A DNA stretch of 10,746 bases from Coriobacteriaceae bacterium AM100-PB1-1D-6A. GTDB lineage: Bacteria; Actinomycetota; Coriobacteriia; Coriobacteriales; Coriobacteriaceae. Both the position numbers and the translations under genes were made by a program. A model generated the notes under the pieces. It worked only from the letters and a program-made list of their open reading frames with translations. It made no database searches and was not told the origin of the DNA. Of the stretch, positions 6,252 through 10,746 are shown one piece after another (position 1 is the first letter of the stretch; each line of letters begins with the position of its first letter). The stretch is taken from NCBI GenBank assembly GCA_027660625.1, contig JAQDNC010000023.1:1-10746 (forward strand), read 5' to 3'.

Positions 6252-6976
6252 CAGTACGCACCCCACGGCAGGAGTTTGTCCCCGAGCCTCACGATCCGGT
6301 CATACAGCACCGTGTGCCGTTCGTCCGGATTGCCGTCTCGGTGAAAATGGCCGTAATACCAGTGCTTATAGTCCAGGCGGTCCTCGAGCTCGTCGAGGAA
6401 TCCGGTCAGCCGGTCCACATCGGGGCGTTCCCAGCCTGGGTCCGGGTAGAGCGTCGGCGAGAGCATGCGCGTGGCGCAGGTATGGGTGATGACGCAGTCG
6501 ACCTTCCAGCCGACCTCGTCGAGCTTTGCCCGCGCGGCATCGAATTCGCGCTCATCCGGGAGCTCCTGAGGCCACCAGCTGGAATACGGCACGCGGTATT
6601 CCCTGTCCACGCTCGTGGCACCGCCCATGGTGAAGATTGTCGAACCGGCGAGCTCGAAGACCTCGCCGCGCGTCAGGCGCCGAATGGGCGAGGTGTCCGA
6701 CAGGCGCTGCGTCAGCCCGCCATGCCACGGCTCCATGGGGCGCTCCTCCCAGTGATCGAAGCGCTCGTGGTTGCCGTCGACGAACAGTACCGTGTAGGGG
6801 CGCGATTCCAGCCAAGCGATGTCGGCGCATTCCTCGGCAGAAAAGCCCCACGGAAAGCCAAAGTCACCGGCAACGATGAGATAGTCGTCGCTGGTAAGAC
6901 TGTCGCCAAGCTCCCAGTCGCGGAGCTTTTGCATGTCGAGCCCACCGTGGATGTCGCCCGTCACATAGACCGTCAT
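6251..6976 (-). CDS. Calcineurin-like metallophosphoesterase, second paralogue
   Basis: This is a 241-residue protein with an intact dimetal centre: GDIHG (D8, H10), AGDFG (D38), GNHE (68-71), THTC (H165) and GHFH (209-212). It shares the order of motifs, the MTVYVTGD start, RGEVFE and the MGGA.S.DR.YR...SWWP block with the following gene, so the two arose by duplication within this lineage. It has diverged in the region after H165, which often shapes substrate choice. The ATG at 6976 overlaps the stop of the upstream phosphoesterase by four bases (ATGA). The reading frame continues upstream, but that part is the shifted frame of the preceding gene. Function beyond phosphoester hydrolysis is unknown. 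Confidence 0.9.
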   Translation of the reverse strand: MTVYVTGDIHGGLDMQKLRDWELGDSLTSDDYLIVAGDFGFPWGFSAEECADIAWLESRPYTVLFVDGNHERFDHWEERPMEPWHGGLTQRLSDTSPIRRLTRGEVFELAGSTIFTMGGATSVDREYRVPYSSWWPQELPDEREFDAARAKLDEVGWKVDCVITHTCATRMLSPTLYPDPGWERPDVDRLTGFLDELEDRLDYKHWYYGHFHRDGNPDERHTVLYDRIVRLGDKLLPWGAY

Positions 6977-7611
6977 CGGATCGCCTCTTCCCTCTTGTAC
7001 GCCGCCAGCTCGCGCTCGACCTGCCTGTCGCCGGTCTCGTTGACCCACCAGGGCCATTTCACCCGGCCGCACGGCTCGTCGACCCCGGCGAACCATTCCC
7101 TCAGCCCGTCGAGGCTCACCGGGGAGTGCCCGTTGGCATCGCAACCGACGTCGTAGCGCAGAAGGCCCTGCTTGCGGTTGAACTCGTTGTACGCGCCGCC
7201 GCTGCTGTGGATGTGCCCGTGGAGGTGCCACGATCCATGGTTCATGCCCTGCCAGTCGGCCATGGGGTAATGGCTCAGGACGATCTTCTGCCCGTCGATC
7301 TTGAGCACGCAGATCGGCGGCTCCACGGTGAAGGCGCCCGCGACCGCCGGCTGGGTCCAGTCCTTGTCGTGGTTTCCCGGGACGAGGTGGATGCGCCTGC
7401 AGGCGATCTGCTTGCGCAGCCCGTAGGCGTCCTGGGCGGTCATCTTGAATGAGAAATCCCCCAGGATGTAGAGCTCGTCGTCCACGGCGACCCTGCCGTT
7501 GATGTTGTCGACGATGGCGTCGTTCATCTGCCAAATCGTCTCCCACGGGCGGTCGGTGAACTTCAGCACGTTCTCATGCCCGAAGTGGGTATCGCTGGTA
7601 AACCAGATCAT
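6973..7611 (-). CDS. Metallophosphoesterase of a different subfamily (first gene of the operon)
   Basis: This is a 212-residue protein with motifs SDTHFGHENV (D7, H9), LGDFSF (D52), GNHD (79-82), SHYP (113-116) and HGHIH (131-135), the pattern of small stand-alone phosphoesterases common in phages and plasmids. It is not closely similar to the two following paralogues. AAGGAG lies 8 bases before the ATG at 7611, a better start than the in-frame TTG at 7704, which would add 31 residues encoded by a hairpin. It is the promoter-proximal gene of a three-gene operon joined by overlaps. The leader contains an attenuator-like hairpin, so expression of the whole set may be controlled there. Confidence 0.9.
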   Translation of the reverse strand: MIWFTSDTHFGHENVLKFTDRPWETIWQMNDAIVDNINGRVAVDDELYILGDFSFKMTAQDAYGLRKQIACRRIHLVPGNHDKDWTQPAVAGAFTVEPPICVLKIDGQKIVLSHYPMADWQGMNHGSWHLHGHIHSSGGAYNEFNRKQGLLRYDVGCDANGHSPVSLDGLREWFAGVDEPCGRVKWPWWVNETGDRQVERELAAYKREEAIR

Positions 7612-7627
7612 ATTTATGTCTCCTTCT

Positions 7628-7677
7628 GTCGCTAAAAAACGTTCTCCTTCGAGGTCAGGAGACGTTTTATGAGCGAC
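7628..7677 (-). promoter_or_regulatory. Attenuator-like hairpin in the phosphoesterase leader
   Basis: On the minus strand GTCGCTCATAAAACGT, then CTCCT, pairs with AGGAG, then AACGTTTTTTAGCGAC, around the loop GACCTCGA. The two 21-base arms are nearly complementary. The inner stem (ACGTCTCCT with AGGAGAACGT) is followed at once by TTTTT, the form of an intrinsic terminator. It ends 17 bases before the first phosphoesterase ATG, so it would act as a transcription attenuator of the operon. Confidence 0.6.
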
Positions 7678-7697
7678 ATGAGGTGCATATCCCTCAT
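7632..7697 (-). CDS. Possible 21-residue leader peptide
   Basis: An ATG at 7697 with GGAG (7709-7706) 8 bases upstream opens a 21-codon frame (MRDMHLMSLIKRLLTSKENV then F). Its stop lies immediately after the T run of the attenuator-like hairpin. A ribosome translating it would cover the hairpin, which suggests ribosome-mediated attenuation. The peptide has no obvious run of one amino acid that would name an effector, and the same region is open in another frame as an N-terminal extension of the phosphoesterase. This is inference from arrangement only. Confidence 0.3.
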   Translation of the reverse strand: MRDMHLMSLIKRLLTSKENVF

Positions 7698-7698
7698 G
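7677..7698 (-). promoter_or_regulatory. Second small hairpin in the phosphoesterase leader
   Basis: CATGAGG (7677-7683) and CCTCATG (7692-7698) form an exact 7-bp stem directly upstream of the attenuator-like hairpin. In the minus-strand transcript it would fold over the start codon of the possible leader peptide. Confidence 0.45.
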
Positions 7699-7740
7699 TT
7701 TCAAGCTCCAATCTGTCGGGTTTGCCCAACTAAAAGTTTA

Positions 7741-7764
7741 CGCCCACGCGCCCACGCGCCCACG
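7741..7764. repeat. Three tandem copies of CGCCCACG
   Basis: The 8-bp unit CGCCCACG is repeated three times without interruption, followed by CGCG. It sits between the phosphoesterase leader and the promoter of the predicted small RNA. It may be a slippage-prone repeat or a set of short protein-binding sites. Confidence 0.8.
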
Positions 7765-7791
7765 CGCGAACAGGATTTGATTTTTGAAATA

Positions 7792-7821
7792 TGGACAAAT
7801 TCCTCGTCAGGAGGGTAGAAT
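7792..7821 (+). promoter_or_regulatory. Promoter of the predicted antisense RNA
   Basis: TGGACA (7792-7797) and TAGAAT (7816-7821), separated by 18 bases, give a good sigma-70-type promoter on the plus strand. Transcription would start near 7828. No protein-coding frame with a ribosome site follows before the terminator at 7881-7914. Confidence 0.6.
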
Positions 7822-7827
7822 GGTGCC

Positions 7828-7914
7828 GACGGCAGCCCAAGTTGTAGTGAGCTGGGCAGAGCCGTTGCTTAATAGAGTTAGGTCATCGTCTTAGCGACGG
7901 TGACCTTTCTTTTT
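7828..7914 (+). ncRNA. Predicted small antisense RNA (antitoxin candidate)
   Basis: The RNA of about 87 bases is bounded by a promoter and an intrinsic terminator. Its 5' part folds into a strong stem-loop: ACGGC (7829-7833) with GCCGT (7861-7865) and GCCCA (7835-7839) with TGGGC (7853-7857). An A-rich single-stranded link follows, then the terminator hairpin. Its 3' part (7891-7914) is complementary to the last codons of the small hydrophobic protein gene, which is transcribed toward it. Convergent overlap at the 3' ends is the plan of type I antitoxins such as RatA, SR4 and the Fst/par RNA II. No homologue is claimed. Expression is unproven. Confidence 0.5.
7881..7914 (+). terminator. Intrinsic terminator of the antisense RNA
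   Basis: GGTCATCGTC (7881-7890) pairs with GACGGTGACC (7896-7905), nine Watson-Crick pairs and one G-U, with the loop TTAGC. The stem is followed by TTTCTTTTT. On the opposite strand the T run encodes the lysine-rich tail of the small protein, so both functions share the same bases. Confidence 0.7.
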
Positions 7915-8016
7915 GGGCTTCGAGCCCTGCTTGAGTGCCTTGGAAAGGCCGACAAGGGCCGTGAGGAGCGAGACCGTAGCGGTCAGGAGCTTCACGAGCT
8001 CGGTGAAATCGGTCAT
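7891..8016 (-). CDS. Small hydrophobic peptide, type I toxin candidate
   Basis: This is a 41-residue protein starting MTDFTELVKLLTATVSLLTA. Residues 7-24 form one hydrophobic stretch long enough to span a membrane, and the tail (KALKQGSKPKKKGHRR) is strongly basic. This layout matches the small membrane toxins of type I systems and the holin-like toxin group, though no specific family is recognised. The start is well supported: GGGAGGTGAT, almost the full anti-16S complement, ends GGAGG 8 bases before the ATG at 8016. The Shine-Dalgarno can be masked by a 5' hairpin (8025-8042). Its 3' end overlaps an oppositely transcribed small RNA. Alternatives are a small holin or an unrelated membrane peptide. 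Confidence 0.65.
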   Translation of the reverse strand: MTDFTELVKLLTATVSLLTALVGLSKALKQGSKPKKKGHRR

Positions 8017-8024
8017 GGGCATCA

Positions 8025-8042
8025 CCTCCCATCGAATGGAGG
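8025..8042 (-). promoter_or_regulatory. Hairpin masking the ribosome site of the small peptide gene
   Basis: In the minus-strand mRNA, CCTCC (8042-8038) can pair with the Shine-Dalgarno GGAGG (8029-8025) around the loop ATTCGATG. Type I toxin mRNAs often hide their ribosome site in such a 5' stem, so translation is low unless the RNA is refolded or processed. Confidence 0.5.
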
Positions 8043-8079
8043 GCTCTGCCCGGCACGAGGGCTGCCGACAGCAAGGACG

Positions 8080-8088
8080 ATTCTATCA
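8080..8088 (-). promoter_or_regulatory. Extended -10 promoter of the small peptide gene
   Basis: TGATAGAAT on the minus strand (8088-8080) is an extended -10 element, with no good -35 at normal spacing. Transcription would start near 8073, leaving a leader of about 57 bases. The leader carries CGGCAGCCC (8067-8059) and GGGCAGAGCC (8051-8042), the same pair of blocks as in the antisense RNA. Confidence 0.5.
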
Positions 8089-8203
8089 GAGCGGCTGACT
8101 CCCGCCGATCAATTCATACTCCTCACCCTCGCCGAATTGCGAGCATGAAAGAATCGGCACTGGATGGCAGCACGCCAGGGCACCGACGATAGGCTCTCCA
8201 AAA

Positions 8204-9403
8204 CTAGCGAGGCGTGTCTCCGCGAGCGTAATCGCCTCGGTCGACCGCACGATCGATCTGCGGCGAGATGTCGACGTTGCCACCATGGGCTCGGCCTGCG
8301 GCGCGAACGCGGTCATCGCCAGCATCGGGAACGGCGCCGGCGTAACGGTTTCGAATCTCCCTTGCGTAACCGCGCCGGGCAAGAAGCTCATCACGAACCG
8401 CCGGATCCTCGAGCAGATCTTCATCGCACTTCGGTGCGATGAACTTAGGGAAGAGATTGTAGGCGACGCCCTTGCTCGCCTTTGCCTGCTCGACCCACGC
8501 CGAATACGCTTTCTTAAGCCGTTGAATGTAAATCTCGCAACGCCTCTCATAAGGAAGGGCTCGCTCGGCTTCCAGCACGTTATTTTTAAAGGCCGCCTCA
8601 AGCTGCTTGATCGCAAACCGCCCGTCAAGACGGGTCAGGTTGAAAGTGCATTTCGGATTGCCGGCCTCCTTGATATCGAGATCCGTCGCATAGACTCGGT
8701 TGTTCTTAATGAAAATCTCTACGCCCCATGAGGCAAGTAACTTTTTGAACTGCTCCATAGTCTTCGGGTGATAGTCGTTGATTGCAATATGGATCAACTC
8801 GCGCAAATTGTTTTTATAGCTGTACTCTCCCCGATCGACAATTTTCTTTTCAGTGTCGCGCGGCTGTCGGTCTCGAATCTTCGAGTTCTTCTTTCCCTTT
8901 TCGAGCTGAGCGAGATTCCAGGCCTTGTCCATTTCACGAACCCACGCAGCGCGTTCGTACTTTCCGCGACGCCCACCCGTCTCGCAACGCTTACCCGTCA
9001 AAAGATCCGTGCGGTTAATCGCCATATGGACCGCGTAACGTTTTCCCGCCCTATCGCTTTCCTCATGCAAGGCGACAATCACTTGTTGATGCGGGTAGTG
9101 TTTCGCAAGCCATTGCTCCGCGTAGGCCATACATGCATCGGGGGTCATCTTGCCTCCGTTGCAGCTGCACTCCTCGGGAAGAAACGCAAGAACCTGATGA
9201 AGCATCGTTATGTTCTTCGCGCCGGCACGCGCAGGCCTGTCGTGATGAAACATCTTCCGCGTCATAGCCATCTCGGAAAACCAGTGCTTTCGGTTCGCGA
9301 GGTTCCAGCCGCCGCGGGCCAAAGCGTACTTTCCGTTAATGTACTTGCGCACGTTCTTCGCATAGCGCTCGGACGAAACACCTTTCTGCTTAACGACGGT
9401 CAT
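8204..9403 (-). CDS. Mobilization relaxase (MOBP-like)
   Basis: This is a 399-residue protein. Relaxases nick oriT, stay bound to the 5' end through a tyrosine and lead single-stranded DNA into the recipient. The N-terminal third carries the features expected: a candidate nucleophile Tyr21 in RKYINGK and the metal-binding part LHEESDRAGKRYAVHMAIN (H113, H126, N130), resembling motif III of MOBP/MobA relaxases. The C-terminal part is charged and lacks a helicase or primase motif. The ATG at 9403 has GGTGATC upstream and overlaps mobC by 14 bases, so the pair is one operon. No VirD4 or mating-pore gene is seen, so transfer would need a helper element. The exact MOB class is inferred from motifs only. 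Confidence 0.85.
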   Translation of the reverse strand: MTVVKQKGVSSERYAKNVRKYINGKYALARGGWNLANRKHWFSEMAMTRKMFHHDRPARAGAKNITMLHQVLAFLPEECSCNGGKMTPDACMAYAEQWLAKHYPHQQVIVALHEESDRAGKRYAVHMAINRTDLLTGKRCETGGRRGKYERAAWVREMDKAWNLAQLEKGKKNSKIRDRQPRDTEKKIVDRGEYSYKNNLRELIHIAINDYHPKTMEQFKKLLASWGVEIFIKNNRVYATDLDIKEAGNPKCTFNLTRLDGRFAIKQLEAAFKNNVLEAERALPYERRCEIYIQRLKKAYSAWVEQAKASKGVAYNLFPKFIAPKCDEDLLEDPAVRDELLARRGYAREIRNRYAGAVPDAGDDRVRAAGRAHGGNVDISPQIDRAVDRGDYARGDTPR

Positions 9404-9968
9404 TTTGATCACCGCCGACGAAATAGCGCTGTTCGAGTTCTTCGATAAAGAGAGTGACTTTGCGGGCGTTCTGGTAAACCTTTTCAAGCGTTCGGAAAAC
9501 TGCCTTCTCGTTGTAGGCCGGAAGACCTTGCGCATTCACAAAATACATCAGCTGGTTGAGGTTCGTCCCCTCGCGATACAGCTCGTGATAGATTTTTGCG
9601 ACCTGGCTCATATCGAAATCGATCTTCTCGATTTTCCCGGTAAGCATCACGCGGCGGGCATACGCACTGACGGTCGCACCGAGCGCATCCGCCTGTTTGC
9701 GGATCGCTTCGTGCTCCCCATCGGTGACCTTAACGTAAATAGTTTTCGAACGCGTTTCATGCAAATCGCCTGAAACGGTTTGCAGCTTTTTACTGCGGCC
9801 GCCGTCATCATTTTTGGAAATGACTAGGTCATCACTCCGATGAACCAATGCATAGCGAATGAGTTCGGCCTTCGTCATGCCTGCCTTGTCCGCCAAAGCG
9901 GAAAGCGTTTCATATTCTTCGGAAGTGAGTGTCGCCTTGACGGTGTACGGACGCTTACAACTCATCAT
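9390..9968 (-). CDS. mobC: MobC-like relaxosome accessory protein with two RHH units
   Basis: This is a 192-residue protein. Residues 132-145 (REGTNLNQLMYFVN) match the conserved NLNQ block of MobC, the DNA-binding partner that helps the relaxase open oriT. Residues 77-110 (TIYVKVTDGEHEAIRKQADA, then ATVSAYARRVML) form the ribbon-helix-helix that precedes this block in the family. A second RHH-like unit occurs at residues 8-42 (YTVKATLTSEEYETLSALAD, then MTKAELIRYAL), joined by a polar linker (about 50-74). Ordinary MobC proteins have one such unit and are shorter. The start is at one of two adjacent ATGs (9968 or 9965), with only a weak GGGGG upstream. A hairpin and a candidate oriT lie directly before it. 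Confidence 0.82.
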   Translation of the reverse strand: MMSCKRPYTVKATLTSEEYETLSALADKAGMTKAELIRYALVHRSDDLVISKNDDGGRSKKLQTVSGDLHETRSKTIYVKVTDGEHEAIRKQADALGATVSAYARRVMLTGKIEKIDFDMSQVAKIYHELYREGTNLNQLMYFVNAQGLPAYNEKAVFRTLEKVYQNARKVTLFIEELEQRYFVGGDQNDRR

Positions 9969-9983
9969 GCCCCCAGGAAATCA

Positions 9984-10008
9984 AAACCACCCCTAAAAGG
10001 GGTGGTTT
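9984..10008 (-). terminator. Perfect 10-bp hairpin with T-rich tail upstream of mobC
   Basis: AAACCACCCC (9984-9993) and GGGGTGGTTT (9999-10008) are exact inverted repeats with the loop TAAAA. On the minus strand the stem runs into TTTTGATTT, a fair intrinsic terminator that would insulate the mob genes from transcription out of the IS200 element. It may also be part of oriT. Confidence 0.6.
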
Positions 10009-10029
10009 GCTCTTAGGGTATAACCCTTG
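10009..10029. other. Candidate oriT core
   Basis: AGGGT-ATA-ACCCT (10015-10027) is a small inverted repeat beside the 10-bp hairpin, directly upstream of mobC and the relaxase, the usual place of oriT in mobilizable elements. There is no recognised nic sequence, so this is a positional proposal only. Confidence 0.3.
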
Positions 10030-10101
10030 GATTTCCGGCACGCGTCTAAAGGCGCCGGCCCTCACGGGGTTCGGGCCGCACTGCAGATTGACCCGTGGCG
10101 G

Positions 10102-10116
10102 GCCGGTCAAACCGGC
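10102..10116 (-). terminator. Hairpin just after the tnpA stop
   Basis: GCCGGT (10102-10107) and ACCGGC (10111-10116) form an exact 6-bp stem with loop CAA, one base beyond the tnpA stop codon. There is no U tract. It may be a 3' RNA stem or part of the IS right-end structure read by the transposase. Confidence 0.4.
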
Positions 10117-10117
10117 G

Positions 10118-10588
10118 CTACTTGCGCCCCGGCCCCCTATCGAAGGGGTCCTCGTACTCCTTGACGCTCAGCCGGTCGAGCGCGATGTCGGCCCTCTCCT
10201 GCTCCCGGATGTACTTCGCGATCGTGGCCTCGTTCAGGCCGACGGTGGACACGTAGTAGCCCTCGGCCCAGAACTTCCTGTTGCCGAACTTGTACTTCAT
10301 GTTCGCGTGCCTGTCGAATATCATCAGCGAGCTCTTCCCCTTCAGGTAGCCCATGACGCTCGCGACGCTGTACTTCGGCGGTATCGCCAGCAGCATGTGG
10401 ACGTGGTCGGGCATCAGGTGCCCCTCGATGATCTCGATCCCCTTGTACTGGCAGAGCTTCCTGAAGATCTCCCCAAGGTCGGACCTTATTTGGTTGTAGA
10501 TGACTTTGCGCCTATACTTCGGCGTGAACACGACGTGGTACTTGCACATCCACTTCGTGTGCGACAGGCTGTAGGCCTTCTGGGCCAT
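10118..10588 (-). CDS. tnpA: IS200/IS605-family Y1 transposase TnpA
   Basis: This is a 156-residue single-strand DNA transposase of the HUH class. The HUH motif is H62-V-H64 (PDHVHMLL) and the catalytic tyrosine is Y126 (IAKYIREQ), the same spacing as in well-studied IS200/IS605 enzymes. The N-terminal block (KYHVVFTPKYRRK) is characteristic of the family. The length is complete. I chose the ATG at 10588 because the family begins a few residues before this block. Upstream codons continue in frame but encode GC-rich hairpin DNA. The ribosome site (GGTGG) is weak, in line with the low expression typical of IS200. There is no tnpB alongside. Confidence 0.93.
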   Translation of the reverse strand: MAQKAYSLSHTKWMCKYHVVFTPKYRRKVIYNQIRSDLGEIFRKLCQYKGIEIIEGHLMPDHVHMLLAIPPKYSVASVMGYLKGKSSLMIFDRHANMKYKFGNRKFWAEGYYVSTVGLNEATIAKYIREQERADIALDRLSVKEYEDPFDRGPGRK

Positions 10589-10656
10589 ACGCCACCACCG
10601 CCCTCTCGACTCGGATTCCTTGCGGCCTGAACAATCGCAAGTGTCCGGCGAGGGGG

Positions 10657-10743
10657 CGGCTTTGTAAAGCCGTTTGGCCCCACCCGCATAGCGGGTGGTT
10701 TCTGATGCGGCGCGCTGCGCGCCCCGCACAGGCTAAAGCCTGT
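10657..10743. repeat. Cluster of four stem-loops upstream of tnpA
   Basis: Exact inverted repeats lie at 10657-10672 (CGGCTT/AAGCCG), 10680-10698 (CCACCCGC/GCGGGTGG), 10709-10723 (GGCGCGC/GCGCGCC) and 10728-10743 (ACAGGCT/AGCCTGT). The last is the best candidate for the left-end hairpin recognised by TnpA. The others may block incoming transcription, as known for IS200. Confidence 0.65.
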
Positions 10744-10746
10744 AAA

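Larger units (their letters stand above)
10030..10746 (-). mobile_element. IS200-type insertion sequence, incomplete at the window edge
   Basis: A lone Y1 transposase gene is flanked by hairpin-rich DNA, as in IS200 elements, which have no inverted ends and no tnpB. The side upstream of tnpA (10657-10743) carries four exact stem-loops. The downstream side has palindromes such as CGGCCC...GGGCCG in about 10051-10073 and the hairpin at 10102-10116. The exact tips are not identified, and the upstream end may lie beyond the window. Confidence 0.75.

Noticed and set aside
5751..6344. 197-codon plus-strand open frame opposite a phosphoesterase
   Set aside because: Antisense shadow of a gene with all metal-binding motifs in place.
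6977..7546. N-terminal extension of the second phosphoesterase (frame open to 7546)
   Set aside because: The upstream part is the shifted frame of the first phosphoesterase. The ATGA overlap at 6976 is the natural start.
7741..7764. CRISPR-like repeat
   Set aside because: The units are 8 bp and directly adjacent, with no spacers and no cas genes.
7883..8074. 63-codon minus-strand frame overlapping the small peptide gene
   Set aside because: Shifted frame with no ribosome site and no hydrophobic segment. The 41-codon frame has a near-perfect ribosome site.
8086..8628. 180-codon minus-strand frame overlapping the relaxase 3' end
   Set aside because: Shifted frame of the relaxase without domains or ribosome site.
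8768..9448. 226-codon plus-strand open frame opposite the relaxase
   Set aside because: Antisense to the motif-bearing part of the relaxase. No supporting signal.

Overview
The window looks like one end of a small integrated mobile element from a high-GC Gram-positive bacterium. The very GC-rich IS21 genes, GGAGG-type ribosome binding sites and a mosaic of high and moderate GC suggest an actinobacterium, possibly a gut Coriobacteriia member. That placement is inference from composition and gene style, not from a marker gene. Both window edges lie inside insertion sequences (IS21-like at the left, IS200-like at the right), which is what an assembly contig ended by repeats would look like.

Layout. 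Positions 1-2455 hold an IS21-family element with istB and istA on the minus strand and multi-copy terminal repeats. It has cut off the 5' part of a tyrosine integrase gene (2456-3432, plus). An excisionase-like HTH gene (3651-3896) and a winged-HTH gene (3906-4292) follow on the plus strand. About 600 bp of gene-poor DNA with strong inverted repeats (4293-4901) leads to a coiled-coil protein gene (4902-5471). This converges on a minus-strand operon of three metallophosphoesterase genes with overlapping ends (7611 back to 5514). A perfect 18-bp hairpin sits at the convergence point, and an attenuator-like hairpin with a possible leader peptide lies in front of the operon.

Positions 7792-8090 form the most interesting segment: a 41-codon gene for a small hydrophobic, basic-tailed peptide on the minus strand. 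Facing it is a predicted short RNA on the plus strand, with its own promoter and terminator, that overlaps the 3' end of the small gene. This has the architecture of a type I toxin-antitoxin locus. Next come the mobilization genes on the minus strand, a relaxase (8204-9403) preceded by a MobC-like accessory protein with two apparent ribbon-helix-helix domains (9390-9968). A strong hairpin and a candidate oriT lie just upstream. An IS200-type Y1 transposase (10118-10588) closes the window.

How it fits together (inference). Integrase, excisionase, relaxase and MobC are the core of an integrative mobilizable element that would borrow a conjugation machine from another element. The three phosphoesterases and the coiled-coil protein are the cargo, and the type I-like locus may stabilise the element. 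With the integrase 5' end removed, excision would depend on a fused product or on another integrase. No tRNA, rRNA or CRISPR array was seen.
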